NCBI GenBank assembly: GCA_034433305.1 | Contig: DAOUAM010000061.1 | Coordinates: 1-59,586 of the forward strand | DNA from: DAOUAM01 sp034433305 | GTDB taxonomy: Bacteria > Chloroflexota > Dehalococcoidia > Lucifugimonadales > DAOUAM01 | DNA length: 59,586 bases | Direction of reading: 5' to 3' | Shown: piece after piece, positions 25,711-34,067 of the stretch | Layout of the letters: the number at the start of each line of letters is the position of its first letter | How positions within the stretch are numbered: the first letter of the stretch is position 1 | Notes under the pieces: generated by a model | Told to the model about the DNA's origin: nothing | The model's database searches: none | Seen by the model: only the letters and a program-made list of their open reading frames with translations | Made by a program: the position numbers and the translations under genes

Positions 25711-26568
25711 ATGCAGCCTGAAATCGTCGCGGACTACCGGTGCCAGGTGGGCGAAGGGCCTATGTGGCACCCCATGGAGAAGCGCGTGTACTGGGTTGAC
25801 ATCCCGGCCGGCCGCATGTTCCGGTACGATCCGGTCACCGGCAAGCATGAGCAGTGCTACCAGGGGCGCCAGGTGGGCGGCTTCACCGTCCAGGCCGATG
25901 GCTCGCTGCTGCTGTTCATGGACAGAGGGTCTGTGGCTATCTGGCGGGATGGGCGTCTCACCTTTGTCGTTGACGAGATACCGGAGGAGCGCGAGACACG
26001 GTTCAACGACGTCAGGGCCGATCCCGCCGGCCGCGTCTTCTGTGGCACCATGCCCACCAGGGAGAGGCCGGGCAGGCTCTACCGCCTCGATACCGATGGC
26101 TCCATCACTCGCGTGCTGGAGGGCATCGGCATCTCCAATGGCATGGGCTTCACCCTGGACCGCCAGCGCATGTACTATACGGACTCGCGGGCACGCACCA
26201 TATACCTGTTTGACTACGATGAAAAGACTGGCCGGCTTTCCAACCAGCGTGTGTTTGTGCAGACGCCTGAGGGCCAGGGCATACCCGATGGCATGACGGT
26301 GGATGCCCAGGGCTACGTCTGGTCTGCCCGCTGGGATGGCTCTGCCCTGTACCGCTTTACTCCCGCCGGCGTCGAGGAGCGCCGTGTCCAGTTCCCCGCC
26401 AGAAAGGTGTCCAGCGTCATTTTCGGCGGCGAAGACCTGACCGATATGTACGTCACTACCGCCGGCGGCCAGAACAAGGCGCAGGAGGGCCACGGCGCCG
26501 GCGCGCTGTTCCGTCTCAACCTGGGTATCAAGGGCCTGCCAGAGTTCCTGTCCCGCGTGGAAGTCTGA
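25711..26568 (+). CDS. SMP-30/gluconolactonase family protein
   Basis: This 285-residue six-bladed beta-propeller hydrolase acts on sugar lactones. The family metal ligands are recognisable: Glu in CQVGEGPMWH, Asn in ISNGMGFT and Asp in IPDGMTVDAQG. Blade motifs such as VYWVDIPAGRMFRYDP repeat along the chain. GGAGAGGAGACC precedes the ATG. The 320 bp upstream, to the epimerase start, contain no gene I can support. Confidence 0.9.
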   Translation: MQPEIVADYRCQVGEGPMWHPMEKRVYWVDIPAGRMFRYDPVTGKHEQCYQGRQVGGFTVQADGSLLLFMDRGSVAIWRDGRLTFVVDEIPEERETRFNDVRADPAGRVFCGTMPTRERPGRLYRLDTDGSITRVLEGIGISNGMGFTLDRQRMYYTDSRARTIYLFDYDEKTGRLSNQRVFVQTPEGQGIPDGMTVDAQGYVWSARWDGSALYRFTPAGVEERRVQFPARKVSSVIFGGEDLTDMYVTTAGGQNKAQEGHGAGALFRLNLGIKGLPEFLSRVEV

Positions 26569-26724
26569 TCACGCTCTGTGCGAAGCACCTGTCCCATCAT
26601 GACGGCCCGGGAAAATCCCGCCGTCCAATTAGTCCGAACAGGCATGTCCGGTACACCGCTCACGGGGTATGCTGAGTACTTGAGGCCTACTCGGCGGCTT
26701 GGGGCATGTGGGGAGGATGAGGTG

Positions 26725-27294
26725 ATGCGGGACAGGCAAGACGTCTTGAGACAATACACTGGCGATATGCTGGCCCTGGAGCGGCACATCCTGGACACGG
26801 TGAAAAAGCAGGCGGACGATGAGGACGTGCGACGGTACGCCGATGCCCTGCGGGCCATCAACCGTGTGCGGCAGACTCTGGAGGGGCACTCCGAGTCGCT
26901 GAGGCAGCACCTGGCGACGCTGGGCGGCCAGCAGTCCTCTATCAAGGAGGCTGTGACATCGGTGGCCAGCGCGGCGGCGGCGCTAATAGGCATGTCGCGG
27001 AGCGACAAGGTCTCCAAGATGCTCAGGGACGACTATACCTCCCTGGGCCTGGCCACCATGTCATATACCATGCTCCACGCCACGGGGCTGGCACTGAAGC
27101 ATTCCCTGACGGCGGACCTGGCCCTGCGGCACCTGCGGGAGCTGACGCCGGTGATGGTCGAGCTGAGCCAGGTGATACCTCGCATCGTGGTCCAGGAGTT
27201 CGTTGACCAGGGCGAGGCGATAGATGCCTCGGTGGCTGCCGAGGCGGTGCGCAACACCCAGGAGGCCTGGAGTCCGGAGGTGGTGCGGCCCTAG
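26725..27294 (+). CDS. Helical protein of unknown function, ferritin-like/DUF892-like
   Basis: This 189-residue all-helical, charged protein has no signal peptide or membrane segment. The start MRDRQDVLRQYTGDMLALERHILDTV and the regular helix pattern resemble the ferritin-like YciF/DUF892 group found in Actinobacteria and Chloroflexota. That assignment is tentative, because clear metal-binding Glu/His pairs are not obvious. The ATG at 26725 follows GGGGAGGATGAGG. It converges on the SDR gene, with 3 nt between the two ends. Confidence 0.55.
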   Translation: MRDRQDVLRQYTGDMLALERHILDTVKKQADDEDVRRYADALRAINRVRQTLEGHSESLRQHLATLGGQQSSIKEAVTSVASAAAALIGMSRSDKVSKMLRDDYTSLGLATMSYTMLHATGLALKHSLTADLALRHLRELTPVMVELSQVIPRIVVQEFVDQGEAIDASVAAEAVRNTQEAWSPEVVRP

Positions 27295-27297
27295 TCG

Positions 27298-28059
27298 TTA
27301 CTGCATGGTAAGTCCGCCGTCTATGACCAGGCAGGTGCCAGTGATGAAGGCGGCATCCTCCGAGGCCAGGTAGACTGCGGCCTGGGCAATCTCCTCCGGC
27401 GTGCCCAGGCGGCCCATGGGCTGGCGTGCCACCATGGCGGCGCGGGTCGCGGCGGGGTCGGGATAGCTGGACACCATGCGCTCCACCCAGGGCGTGTCCA
27501 CGGTGCCCGGGCAGATGGCGTTGCACCGCACACCCTGGGACACATAGTCCACGGCCATCGCCCTGGTGAGGGCGATGACTCCGCCCTTGGTAGCGCAGTA
27601 GCCTGCCCGCTCGCGTATGCCCACGAGGCCGGCCACCGAGGCCATGTTTATGATGCACCCACCTCCGCTGTCCAGCAGGTGTGGCAGGGTCGCTCTGCAC
27701 ACCAGGAAGACCCCTGTGAGATTGACCGCCAGCATGCGTGCCCAGTCGGCATCCCTGGTCTCCAGCAGCTTCCCGGGGGTGCCTACACCCGCATTATTGA
27801 CCACGGTACTGAGGCCACCCAGCCAGTCCACGGCCTCCGCCACGAAGGCGCTGACTGACTGCGGCTCGCTCACGTCACCCTGTACGAACTGCACCTGGCC
27901 ACCCTCGCGACGAAGGTCTTCAACCAGTGCACGGCCAGGTGCCTCGCTCATGTCCACTGCCACCACCCGCGCCCCTTCTCTGGCGAAGGCCCTGGTGATG
28001 GCCGCGCCTATGCCCGAGGCGCCACCTGTCACTATGGCACGCTGCCCTGCCAGTCTCAT
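27298..28059 (-). CDS. Short-chain dehydrogenase/reductase
   Basis: This classical SDR of 253 residues carries the TGGASGIG cofactor motif (residues 11-18), NNAGVG, a catalytic serine in MASVAGLVG, the YCATKGG active site and PGTVDTPW. An Asp after strand beta-2 (AVDMSE) suggests NAD(H). The C-terminal ASEDAAFITGTCLVIDGG is typical. GAGGAGACG precedes the ATG. The substrate is unknown; FabG-like or sugar/steroid dehydrogenases are possible. Confidence 0.9.
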   Translation of the reverse strand: MRLAGQRAIVTGGASGIGAAITRAFAREGARVVAVDMSEAPGRALVEDLRREGGQVQFVQGDVSEPQSVSAFVAEAVDWLGGLSTVVNNAGVGTPGKLLETRDADWARMLAVNLTGVFLVCRATLPHLLDSGGGCIINMASVAGLVGIRERAGYCATKGGVIALTRAMAVDYVSQGVRCNAICPGTVDTPWVERMVSSYPDPAATRAAMVARQPMGRLGTPEEIAQAAVYLASEDAAFITGTCLVIDGGLTMQ

Positions 28060-28087
28060 CTCGTCTCCTCTCGTCAGAATTGCCAGA

Positions 28088-28136
28088 CGACAGCGCCTTG
28101 CTCTAGCTCAACAGGCGCTGTCGGTTTATGTATAAT
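28088..28136 (+). promoter_or_regulatory. Promoter with embedded palindrome upstream of the sagB-like gene
   Basis: TCAACA (28108-28113) and a perfect TATAAT (28131-28136) are 17 nt apart. A 10-bp inverted repeat (cgacagcgcc 28088-28097 / ggcgctgtcg 28114-28123) has its right arm inside the promoter spacer, as an operator would. From here to the gene start at 28463, about 325 bp, no gene with a ribosome-binding site is seen. Confidence 0.45.
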
Positions 28137-28462
28137 TACACGAATGGTATGATTACTTCCAGTAACGCGATAGCCTTTCCGCGCGTCTTGGCCCTGTCCG
28201 CCATGCTGGGTGGTAGCCAGGGACGGCGGCAGTACACCCTCGCCAGCAACCTGCCTGGCCCCGGCAGGGCTGGGGCAGCGCCCACTACTCTAGCACATGG
28301 GCCGCGCTGGAGTGAACATTCTGTAGCCAGGCGCTCCGATGGGGCCTCATACGGTGTCGCCGGTGTTTCGCGGGGGCATTGGCTCCCACCTGTGCCCGGT
28401 AACCCGTCAGGCCAGGGCGAGGACGGCCTTCCTGCTGCCGCCAGCATGCCATGGTGCTGGAC

Positions 28463-30004
28463 ATGAGCAACTACGACATCCAGGCGGCCATCCACTACCA
28501 TGAGGGTACCAAGCACCCGGGCGGCTTCCTGATGAACCCCTGGCACCAGTTCGATCCCATGCAGCAGCCATTGCTGTTCAAGGTATACACTGGACTGGAG
28601 CCTGTCCCGCTGCCCCTGGACAAGTCCTCCCTCGGTGTCCCTGCCCTGACTGCCATCTCCACGGACGTGGGCCCGGCCTCTGGTGCGGGACAGAAGGTGG
28701 ACCTGCCATCCCTGGCGAGGCTGCTGTACTACTCGGCGGGCATTACCAAGCGGCTCAGGTTTCCCTGGGGTGAAATGGACTTCCGGGCCGCGGCCTGCAC
28801 CGGGGCGCTCTACCATATCGAGCTTTACGTAGCCTGTGGAGACGTGGAGGGCCTGGAGGCGGGACTGTACCACTTCAGCCCCGCAGAGCTTGCCCTGAAG
28901 CGGCTGCGCAGCGGCGACTTCCGTCCACTTCTGGTGGAGGCCACTGCGGGCGATGCCAGCATTGCCCACGCCCAGGCTGTGATAATCTATACGGATGTAA
29001 TCTGGCGAAACGCCTGCAAGTACCAGGCCCGCGAGTACCGGCATGCGTGGTGGGACAGCGGCACTATCATCGCCCACACGCTGGCCGTGGCTTCGGCGCA
29101 GGGTATCCCCGCCCGGCTGGTAATGGGTTTCGTGGATGCGGCGGTCAGCCGCCTCCTGGGCCTGGACTCGCGGCGAGAGCTGGCCCTGGCGCTGTTGCCC
29201 GTGGGCTACATGCAGGAGCCTGTCCGGGGAAGCGCGCTGGAGGTCCCGCCGCTGTCCCTGGCGACGAGGCCCATTTCTGCCCAGGAGGTTGAGTTTCCCG
29301 CCATTCTGCGGATGCACGCGGAGTCCTCGCTGACAAGCCCTGAAGAGGTGGCGGAATGGGCGCGCCGGCCCTGGTCCTCTTCTCCCACGCCACCGGCAGG
29401 CCCAGTACGCCCGCTGGCGCCCCTGCCCGAACAGGAGCCAGGGCCTCCGCTGGGGCCTGTTATCATCAGAAGAGGTTCGACCCGCCGGTTCTCCCATGAG
29501 CCATTGAGCTTCCAGGAGCTGTCCACCGTGCTGGACCGCTCCACGCGGGGCGTCCCAGCGGATTTCCTGGCAGAGAAAGGGGCGTCTCTCAGCGGTCTGT
29601 ACCTTATAGTGAATGCGGTGGAGGGGCTGAGACCCGGGGCATACTATTTCCACCAGCAGGACCAGGCGCTGGAGCTACTGAAGTCCGGCAACTTCCTGCG
29701 CACCGCCGGGCACCTTGGCCTTGACCAGGCGCTGGCCGCCGACGCGGCAGCCGACATTTTCTTCCTGGCAAGGCTGGACGCCGTGCTGGAACGACTGGGC
29801 AACCGGGGGTACCGTGCCGCGCAGCTAGATGCCAGCATTACCGCCGGCAGGGCCTACCTGGCGGCATATGCCCTGCGGTCTGGTGCCACTGGCCTGACGT
29901 TCTATGATGACGCGGTGACAAAGTTCTTCTCTCCCCATGCTGAAGGCAAGAGCGTGATGTTCCTGGTGGCGCTGGGAAAGCCATTCAGGCGGAGGCAGGC
30001 GTGA
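28463..30004 (+). CDS. Twin-domain SagB-type dehydrogenase (nitroreductase fold)
   Basis: This 513-residue protein has two nitroreductase-fold halves of the SagB/ThcOx type. The first covers about residues 1-250 (YHEGTKHPGGF, LLYYSAGITKR, AACTGALYHIELYV, GLEAGLYHF). The second runs from about 320 to 513 (RRGSTRRFSHEPLSFQELS, GLYLIVNAVEG, GAYYFHQQDQALELL, FLVALGKPF). SagB enzymes use FMN to oxidise azolines in ribosomal peptides, but many homologues sit outside such clusters. No YcaO or precursor peptide is visible here. The next gene starts 1 nt after its stop. Confidence 0.85.
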   Translation: MSNYDIQAAIHYHEGTKHPGGFLMNPWHQFDPMQQPLLFKVYTGLEPVPLPLDKSSLGVPALTAISTDVGPASGAGQKVDLPSLARLLYYSAGITKRLRFPWGEMDFRAAACTGALYHIELYVACGDVEGLEAGLYHFSPAELALKRLRSGDFRPLLVEATAGDASIAHAQAVIIYTDVIWRNACKYQAREYRHAWWDSGTIIAHTLAVASAQGIPARLVMGFVDAAVSRLLGLDSRRELALALLPVGYMQEPVRGSALEVPPLSLATRPISAQEVEFPAILRMHAESSLTSPEEVAEWARRPWSSSPTPPAGPVRPLAPLPEQEPGPPLGPVIIRRGSTRRFSHEPLSFQELSTVLDRSTRGVPADFLAEKGASLSGLYLIVNAVEGLRPGAYYFHQQDQALELLKSGNFLRTAGHLGLDQALAADAAADIFFLARLDAVLERLGNRGYRAAQLDASITAGRAYLAAYALRSGATGLTFYDDAVTKFFSPHAEGKSVMFLVALGKPFRRRQA

Positions 30005-30005
30005 C

Positions 30006-31103
30006 TTGAGGCCAAAGGGTACCGCGCGCAGCCCTGCAAGTCCTCCCCGAGGGAGGCGGACGCAGGTCAATGCTGAGCTGCCAAGGCGCTGGCTGACCAG
30101 GGGCGGCATTGCGCTGCTGGGCGTTATCACCAGCATTGGCCTGGGCTGGCTGGTCTTCCGTGGCACCGAGTGGGCGACCGTCGCAGCCACGCTACGCGGC
30201 TTCCCACCGGTGCTCCTGGTGGTGGCCGTCATCCTCTTCCTGTGCGCCGCGTACCTGCGCGCCATGCGCTGGTCCCTGCTCTGGACCAGGGAGAAGGTAA
30301 CGACCTTCCGCCTCTTCATGGTCGAGAACGCGGCGCTGGGCGCCAACTCCATCTCTCCCGTCCGCACGGTGGACGAGGCCGTGGAGTTCGTCGTGCTGGC
30401 GCTGCGCGACCGGCTCCCCGCCGGCTCCATCATAGCCACCATGGTCATGAACAGGCTGCTGGACCTTGCCGTCACCCTCATGTTCCTGGTCTTTGCCGCT
30501 GTCATTCTCCCGCCGCTACAGCGGTTCTTGCCTGCCATGGTGCTGGTGAGCGTCTCGGTGGGCATTCTGCTCCTGGGGCTGCTGAACCTGGGACGCATCG
30601 TGCAGCGCCTGCCCAGGCTGAGGCGGTTCACCGTAGTGGCCTCCTTCGAGAGTGCAGTCAACGCTCTCTGGACGCAGAAGCTCAGGATGGGGGCGTCCCT
30701 GGGCCTGACGGCGGCCCACTGGCTTGCCCTGGGGCCGGTCGGATGGGCCATAGCGGGCGGCGTGGGCATTGACCTGGGCTTTCACCAGGTCATGGCCACT
30801 ATCATCGGCGCGATCCTTTTCTCCACCATAGTGCCGGGGCTGCCGGCCGCCGTGGGTACCTTCGAGTTTGCCACCGTGTACATGCTGGAGCTATGGGGAG
30901 TGCCCAGAGAGTCGGCGGTCACCTTCGCCATCATCCTTCACGCTATTCTCTACGTGCCCCCCACTATCATCGCCATCGCGCTGCTGCCCAGGGAAGGGCT
31001 TGGTTCCCTTCACGCCATCAGGGACGCCATCAGGAGCTGGCACCACATGAGGCAATCCCAGGACCACTCCTTCCCCAGCTCCAGGGACCACGAGCAAGAC
31101 TAA
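30006..31103 (+). CDS. Lysylphosphatidylglycerol synthase TM-region / flippase-like membrane protein
   Basis: This 365-residue polytopic protein is of the UPF0104/LPG-synthase transmembrane type. It has a first TM segment after a basic N-terminus, the AMRWSLLWTREKV loop, the ALGANSISPVRTVDEAVEF segment, ATMVMNRLLDLAV, and STIVPGLPAAVGTFEFATVYML, all typical of this family. About seven hydrophobic segments are present, and the soluble aminoacyl-transferase domain is missing. A role in lipid or glycolipid translocation is the family default. The TTG start at 30006 follows the preceding stop directly, so it is coupled to the sagB-like gene. Confidence 0.85.
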   Translation: MRPKGTARSPASPPRGRRTQVNAELPRRWLTRGGIALLGVITSIGLGWLVFRGTEWATVAATLRGFPPVLLVVAVILFLCAAYLRAMRWSLLWTREKVTTFRLFMVENAALGANSISPVRTVDEAVEFVVLALRDRLPAGSIIATMVMNRLLDLAVTLMFLVFAAVILPPLQRFLPAMVLVSVSVGILLLGLLNLGRIVQRLPRLRRFTVVASFESAVNALWTQKLRMGASLGLTAAHWLALGPVGWAIAGGVGIDLGFHQVMATIIGAILFSTIVPGLPAAVGTFEFATVYMLELWGVPRESAVTFAIILHAILYVPPTIIAIALLPREGLGSLHAIRDAIRSWHHMRQSQDHSFPSSRDHEQD

Positions 31104-31204
31104 TACCAGGTCTGCCCATTCCATGCATTGACCCACGCCAGGGCCGCTGCTACACTCGCTACCGCCGGTCAGCGCCGCGGACGCTCACGAGAGGGGGTTG
31201 TCGC

Positions 31205-32239
31205 ATGGAAGTCGGACTCGGACTGGACTACACCCTGGGCCTTTCCTTCGAAGAGCAGGCAATGCTTTCCAGAGAGGCGGCCCGTCTGGGCTACACCAGC
31301 ATCTGGACGCCAGAGGGCGCTGGCTACGACAGCTTTCAGACATGTGCCCACCGCTGGCGTGCCAGCGGCCTGACAACGGGCATCGCCGTTTCGCCCGTGC
31401 TGTACCGGACGCCCGTGGCGCTGGCCATGAGCGCAGGCACCCTCAGTGAGCTTACGGGTGGCCGGTTCGTGCTGGGCATCGGTGCCGGTAGCGCCTATCG
31501 TCCCGAGGGGCGCCGCTCCCTGGGATTGCCGAAGGTGTCCACGTTGGCGCTGATGCGGGACTACCTGGTAACACTGAAGGGCCTGCTGGCTGGCGACACG
31601 GTTGACTACGAGGGGCCAGCGCTGACTGTGCGTGGCATCAAACTGGGCATCCAGCCGCCGCCCCGGACACCGGTCTACCTGGGCGCGTTGGGGGCGGAGA
31701 TGCTGCGGCTGGCCGGCGAGCTGGCCGATGGCGCGGCGCTGAACTGGTGCGCCCCAGAGCAGGTGGCGTGGAGCCGCCAGCGCATAGCCGAGGGCGCCGC
31801 GCGGGCCGGCCGCGACCCCTCCAGCGTCAAGGTCGTTGAGTACATACGTGTCTGCGTGGACGACGATGTGGACCGGGCACGGCGGGCCTACGCCCGTGCG
31901 GTCATGGGCTACGCCCTTGGCCCTCGCGTGCCAACGGAGCGGGAGCGCTCCCTGGGCTACCGCGCCCACTTCGAGCGCATGGGCTTTGCCGAGGCGTTGG
32001 CCAGCCTTGACAGCATGCGCCAGCGCGGTGCCTCAGCAGAAGAGACCGCTGACGCCTTCCCCCCTGAGCTATTGCGGCAGGTAGGCTACTATGGCCCCGC
32101 CTCTGGCGCGGCGGAGGCCTTCCGTCGCCTGGCGCAGGGCCTTGACGTGGCCATTGTCCGTGTGGTCGCCGCTCGTCCCGGAGTGGAGTCGGTCAAGGCT
32201 GTGATGCGTGCCTGCCAGCCCAGCCTGGTAATGGCATAG
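31205..32239 (+). CDS. LLM-class F420-dependent oxidoreductase
   Basis: This 344-residue luciferase-like TIM-barrel oxidoreductase belongs to the group that usually uses coenzyme F420. MEVGLGLDYTLGLSFEEQAMLSREAARLGYTSIWTPEG, AVSPVLYRTPVALAMSAGTLSELTGGRFVLGIGAG and PPRTPVYLGALGAEMLRLAGELADGAALNW are characteristic. AGAGGGGG about 7 nt upstream fixes the ATG. It lies 100 nt after the flippase-like gene in the same direction. The substrate is unknown. Confidence 0.88.
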   Translation: MEVGLGLDYTLGLSFEEQAMLSREAARLGYTSIWTPEGAGYDSFQTCAHRWRASGLTTGIAVSPVLYRTPVALAMSAGTLSELTGGRFVLGIGAGSAYRPEGRRSLGLPKVSTLALMRDYLVTLKGLLAGDTVDYEGPALTVRGIKLGIQPPPRTPVYLGALGAEMLRLAGELADGAALNWCAPEQVAWSRQRIAEGAARAGRDPSSVKVVEYIRVCVDDDVDRARRAYARAVMGYALGPRVPTERERSLGYRAHFERMGFAEALASLDSMRQRGASAEETADAFPPELLRQVGYYGPASGAAEAFRRLAQGLDVAIVRVVAARPGVESVKAVMRACQPSLVMA

Positions 32240-32452
32240 GCAGGCCCTCGCTGACGGTCTGGTCAATCTATAGTCCCCTACCACTCGTCGGCAAGCCCTC
32301 GGCCCAAAGGCCCTGACCTTCTCCCGCCAGGGGAGCTTGCTACACGACAGTATTTTGAAAAGGCGGCGGTCAGTGAGATAGACGCTGGCGGACCTCACCC
32401 CCGGTATTCAAGGGCACTACGTTGGCCTATCTATAGCCCCTCTCTGAATCCT

Positions 32453-32473
32453 GTCCTGAGCTTGCCGAAGGAC
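32453..32473. repeat. Interspersed palindromic motif (TCCTGAGC...GAAGGA type)
   Basis: The sequence gtcctgagcttgccgaaggac has inverted 5-bp ends around GAGCTTGCCGA. It matches a short interspersed motif that I know from many high-GC genomes. A degenerate relative (gtgctgagcctaagtaagga) lies at 32726-32745, just before the hup start. The rest of the 510-bp gap 32240-32752 contains no supported gene. Confidence 0.5.
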
Positions 32474-32694
32474 CGGAAAGAAGGAACGAGGGTGAGGTCT
32501 GGACACCTGCTTGCCACCTCGTCTCCCCGGGAGTGTGGTGTGTCGTGACGGCACCGAGGTGGGGCTGTCGCCGAACAGCCCACCATGGTGGGCCGCGCCA
32601 GGGCAGGCCTCTTTCAGGGCTTGCCCGCCAGGGCATCTCCAAGCCACGGCGTAAGCCGGCCGGCGCAGTAGGGTGCTCCGTTTATTTCAGGCGC

Positions 32695-32723
32695 TTGAAA
32701 ATGTTGTGGAGCGACCATACTAT
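32695..32723 (+). promoter_or_regulatory. Candidate promoter of the HU gene
   Basis: TTGAAA (32695-32700) and TACTAT (32718-32723) are separated by 17 nt. They lie about 30 nt upstream of the ATG of the HU gene, which has TAAGGAGG as its Shine-Dalgarno. Confidence 0.55.
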
Positions 32724-32752
32724 CGTGCTGAGCCTAAGTAAGGAGGTGCTTA

Positions 32753-33055
32753 ATGGCAGCAACACTGCGGAAGAGTGACATTAGCTCCCGTGTCTCGACG
32801 AAGCTGGGGACTTCCCGTGCCCAGGGAGAGCAGGCGCTCAAGGCGGTCCTGGACAGCATCCAGGAAGCCATCAAGTCGGGCGACAGGGTGGTGCTGACCG
32901 GCTTCGGGTCCTTCGAGGTCAGACAGGTGAAGGCCCGAAGGGTGCGCTCCATCCGGGGTGGACGCGCGGGCGCCCTCATCACCGTCCCCGCCCACAGACG
33001 CGTGGGCTTCACCGCGGGTGCGGAGCTGACCAAGGCTGCCGGCAGCCACCGGTAG
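32753..33055 (+). CDS. HU-family histone-like DNA-binding protein
   Basis: This 100-residue protein is of the HU/IHF family, which dimerises and bends DNA in the nucleoid. The dimerisation helices LRKSDISSRVSTKLGTSRAQGEQALKAVLDSIQEAI, the GDRVVLTGFGSFEVRQVKARR saddle and the C-terminal VPAHRRVGFTAGAEL are present. The family GRNP motif in the DNA-binding arm is replaced by a variant (SIRGGRAGALITVPAHRR), so the arm is more basic and less conserved than usual. The Shine-Dalgarno is strong. A long hairpin follows. Confidence 0.93.
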   Translation: MAATLRKSDISSRVSTKLGTSRAQGEQALKAVLDSIQEAIKSGDRVVLTGFGSFEVRQVKARRVRSIRGGRAGALITVPAHRRVGFTAGAELTKAAGSHR

Positions 33056-33071
33056 TCGCCGCTGGCAGGCG

Positions 33072-33116
33072 GGAGCATTGAGCGGGGCCAGAAGCCCTGG
33101 TCCCGCTCAATGCTCC
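33072..33116. terminator. Bidirectional terminator between hup and gnd
   Basis: A 20-bp stem (33072-33091 with 33097-33116, one G-U pair) with a 5-nt loop lies between two convergent genes. It ends 3 nt before the gnd stop. There is no long T-run. Confidence 0.75.
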
Positions 33117-33119
33117 GCA

Positions 33120-34028
33120 TCAGCGCGCCGCTTTGACAGGATGGCCGCCGAACTTGTGGCGCAGCGCGGCCAGCAGCCTGGCGCCGAAGGGCTGCTCCTG
33201 GCGCGAGCGGAAGCGGGCCTGGAGCGATAGGGTGATAGCAGGCAGGGGCACGGCCAGCTCAACGGACTCCTGCACTGTCCAGCGGCCCTCCCCCGAGTCT
33301 TCCACGTAGGCCTGGAGGCTTTCCAGCCTGGGGTCTTCGTGCAGGGCTTCCGAGGCCAGGTCCAGCAGCCAGGAGCGGACGACGCTGCCATGGCGCCATA
33401 TGTCCGCGATCTGGGCCAGGTCAAGGTTGAACTCTTTCTTGGCCTGGAGTAGCTCAAAGCCTTCGGCGTAGGCCTCCATCAGCCCGTACTCGATGCCGTT
33501 GTGGACCATCTTGACGAAGTGGCCTGCTCCCGACGGCCCGACATAGCCATAGCCCCTGTCTGGCGCCGGCGCCAGCGTCTTGAAGAGAGGCCCCAGCCGG
33601 CGGAAGACCTCAGGCTCGCCGCCCACCATCAGGCTGTAGCCTTCCTTCAGGCCCCAAATACCGCCGCTGGTGCCCACGTCCAGCAGGTGCAGCCCGCGCG
33701 ACTTCAAATCGGCGGCCCGTCGCACCGTGTCCCTGTAGTACGAGTTGCCGCCGTCAATGACAACGTCGCCGGGCGACAGGGTGCTCGCCAGGGCGGCGAT
33801 GGTACTTTCAGTTGGGCCGCCAGCCGGCACCATGACCCACACCGCCCTTGGCGCGGAGAGCTTCCGGACCAGGTCCGGGATAGAGCTTGCGCCTACGGCC
33901 CCCAGCTTGACCGCGCTTTCCACCGATGGGGGGTTGGCATCGTAGCCCACCACGTGGTGCCCACCACGCATGAGGCGCTGGGCCATGAAGTTGCCCATGC
34001 GTCCAAGGCCGACCATTCCTACTTCCAT
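33120..34028 (-). CDS. gnd: 6-phosphogluconate dehydrogenase, short (Gnd/YqeC) type
   Basis: This 302-residue enzyme oxidatively decarboxylates 6-phosphogluconate to ribulose 5-phosphate. It has an N-terminal NAD(P)-binding MVGLGRMGNFMAQRL, the signature DVGTSGGIWGLKEGYSLMVGG, DGGNSYYRDT and the catalytic lysine/asparagine in GHFVKMVHNGIEYG. The length is that of the short, often NAD-dependent class rather than the 470-residue type. It lies 39 nt downstream of the tal-pgi fusion and probably shares its transcript. Confidence 0.94.
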   Translation of the reverse strand: MEVGMVGLGRMGNFMAQRLMRGGHHVVGYDANPPSVESAVKLGAVGASSIPDLVRKLSAPRAVWVMVPAGGPTESTIAALASTLSPGDVVIDGGNSYYRDTVRRAADLKSRGLHLLDVGTSGGIWGLKEGYSLMVGGEPEVFRRLGPLFKTLAPAPDRGYGYVGPSGAGHFVKMVHNGIEYGLMEAYAEGFELLQAKKEFNLDLAQIADIWRHGSVVRSWLLDLASEALHEDPRLESLQAYVEDSGEGRWTVQESVELAVPLPAITLSLQARFRSRQEQPFGARLLAALRHKFGGHPVKAAR

Positions 34029-34067
34029 TTGCTTGTCTCCATTCTGTACCGTGCAGGGGGTGCCGTG

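Noticed and set aside
28128..28466. 112-codon plus-strand frame as a possible peptide substrate for the SagB-like enzyme
   Set aside because: It has no Shine-Dalgarno, no leader/core pattern rich in Cys, Ser or Thr, and its start lies inside the -10 region.
28136..29653. 505-codon open frame on the minus strand
   Set aside because: It lies antisense to the sagB-like gene, is Arg/Gly/Pro-rich and low in complexity, has no ribosome-binding site and matches no family; it is a shadow of the high-GC coding frame.
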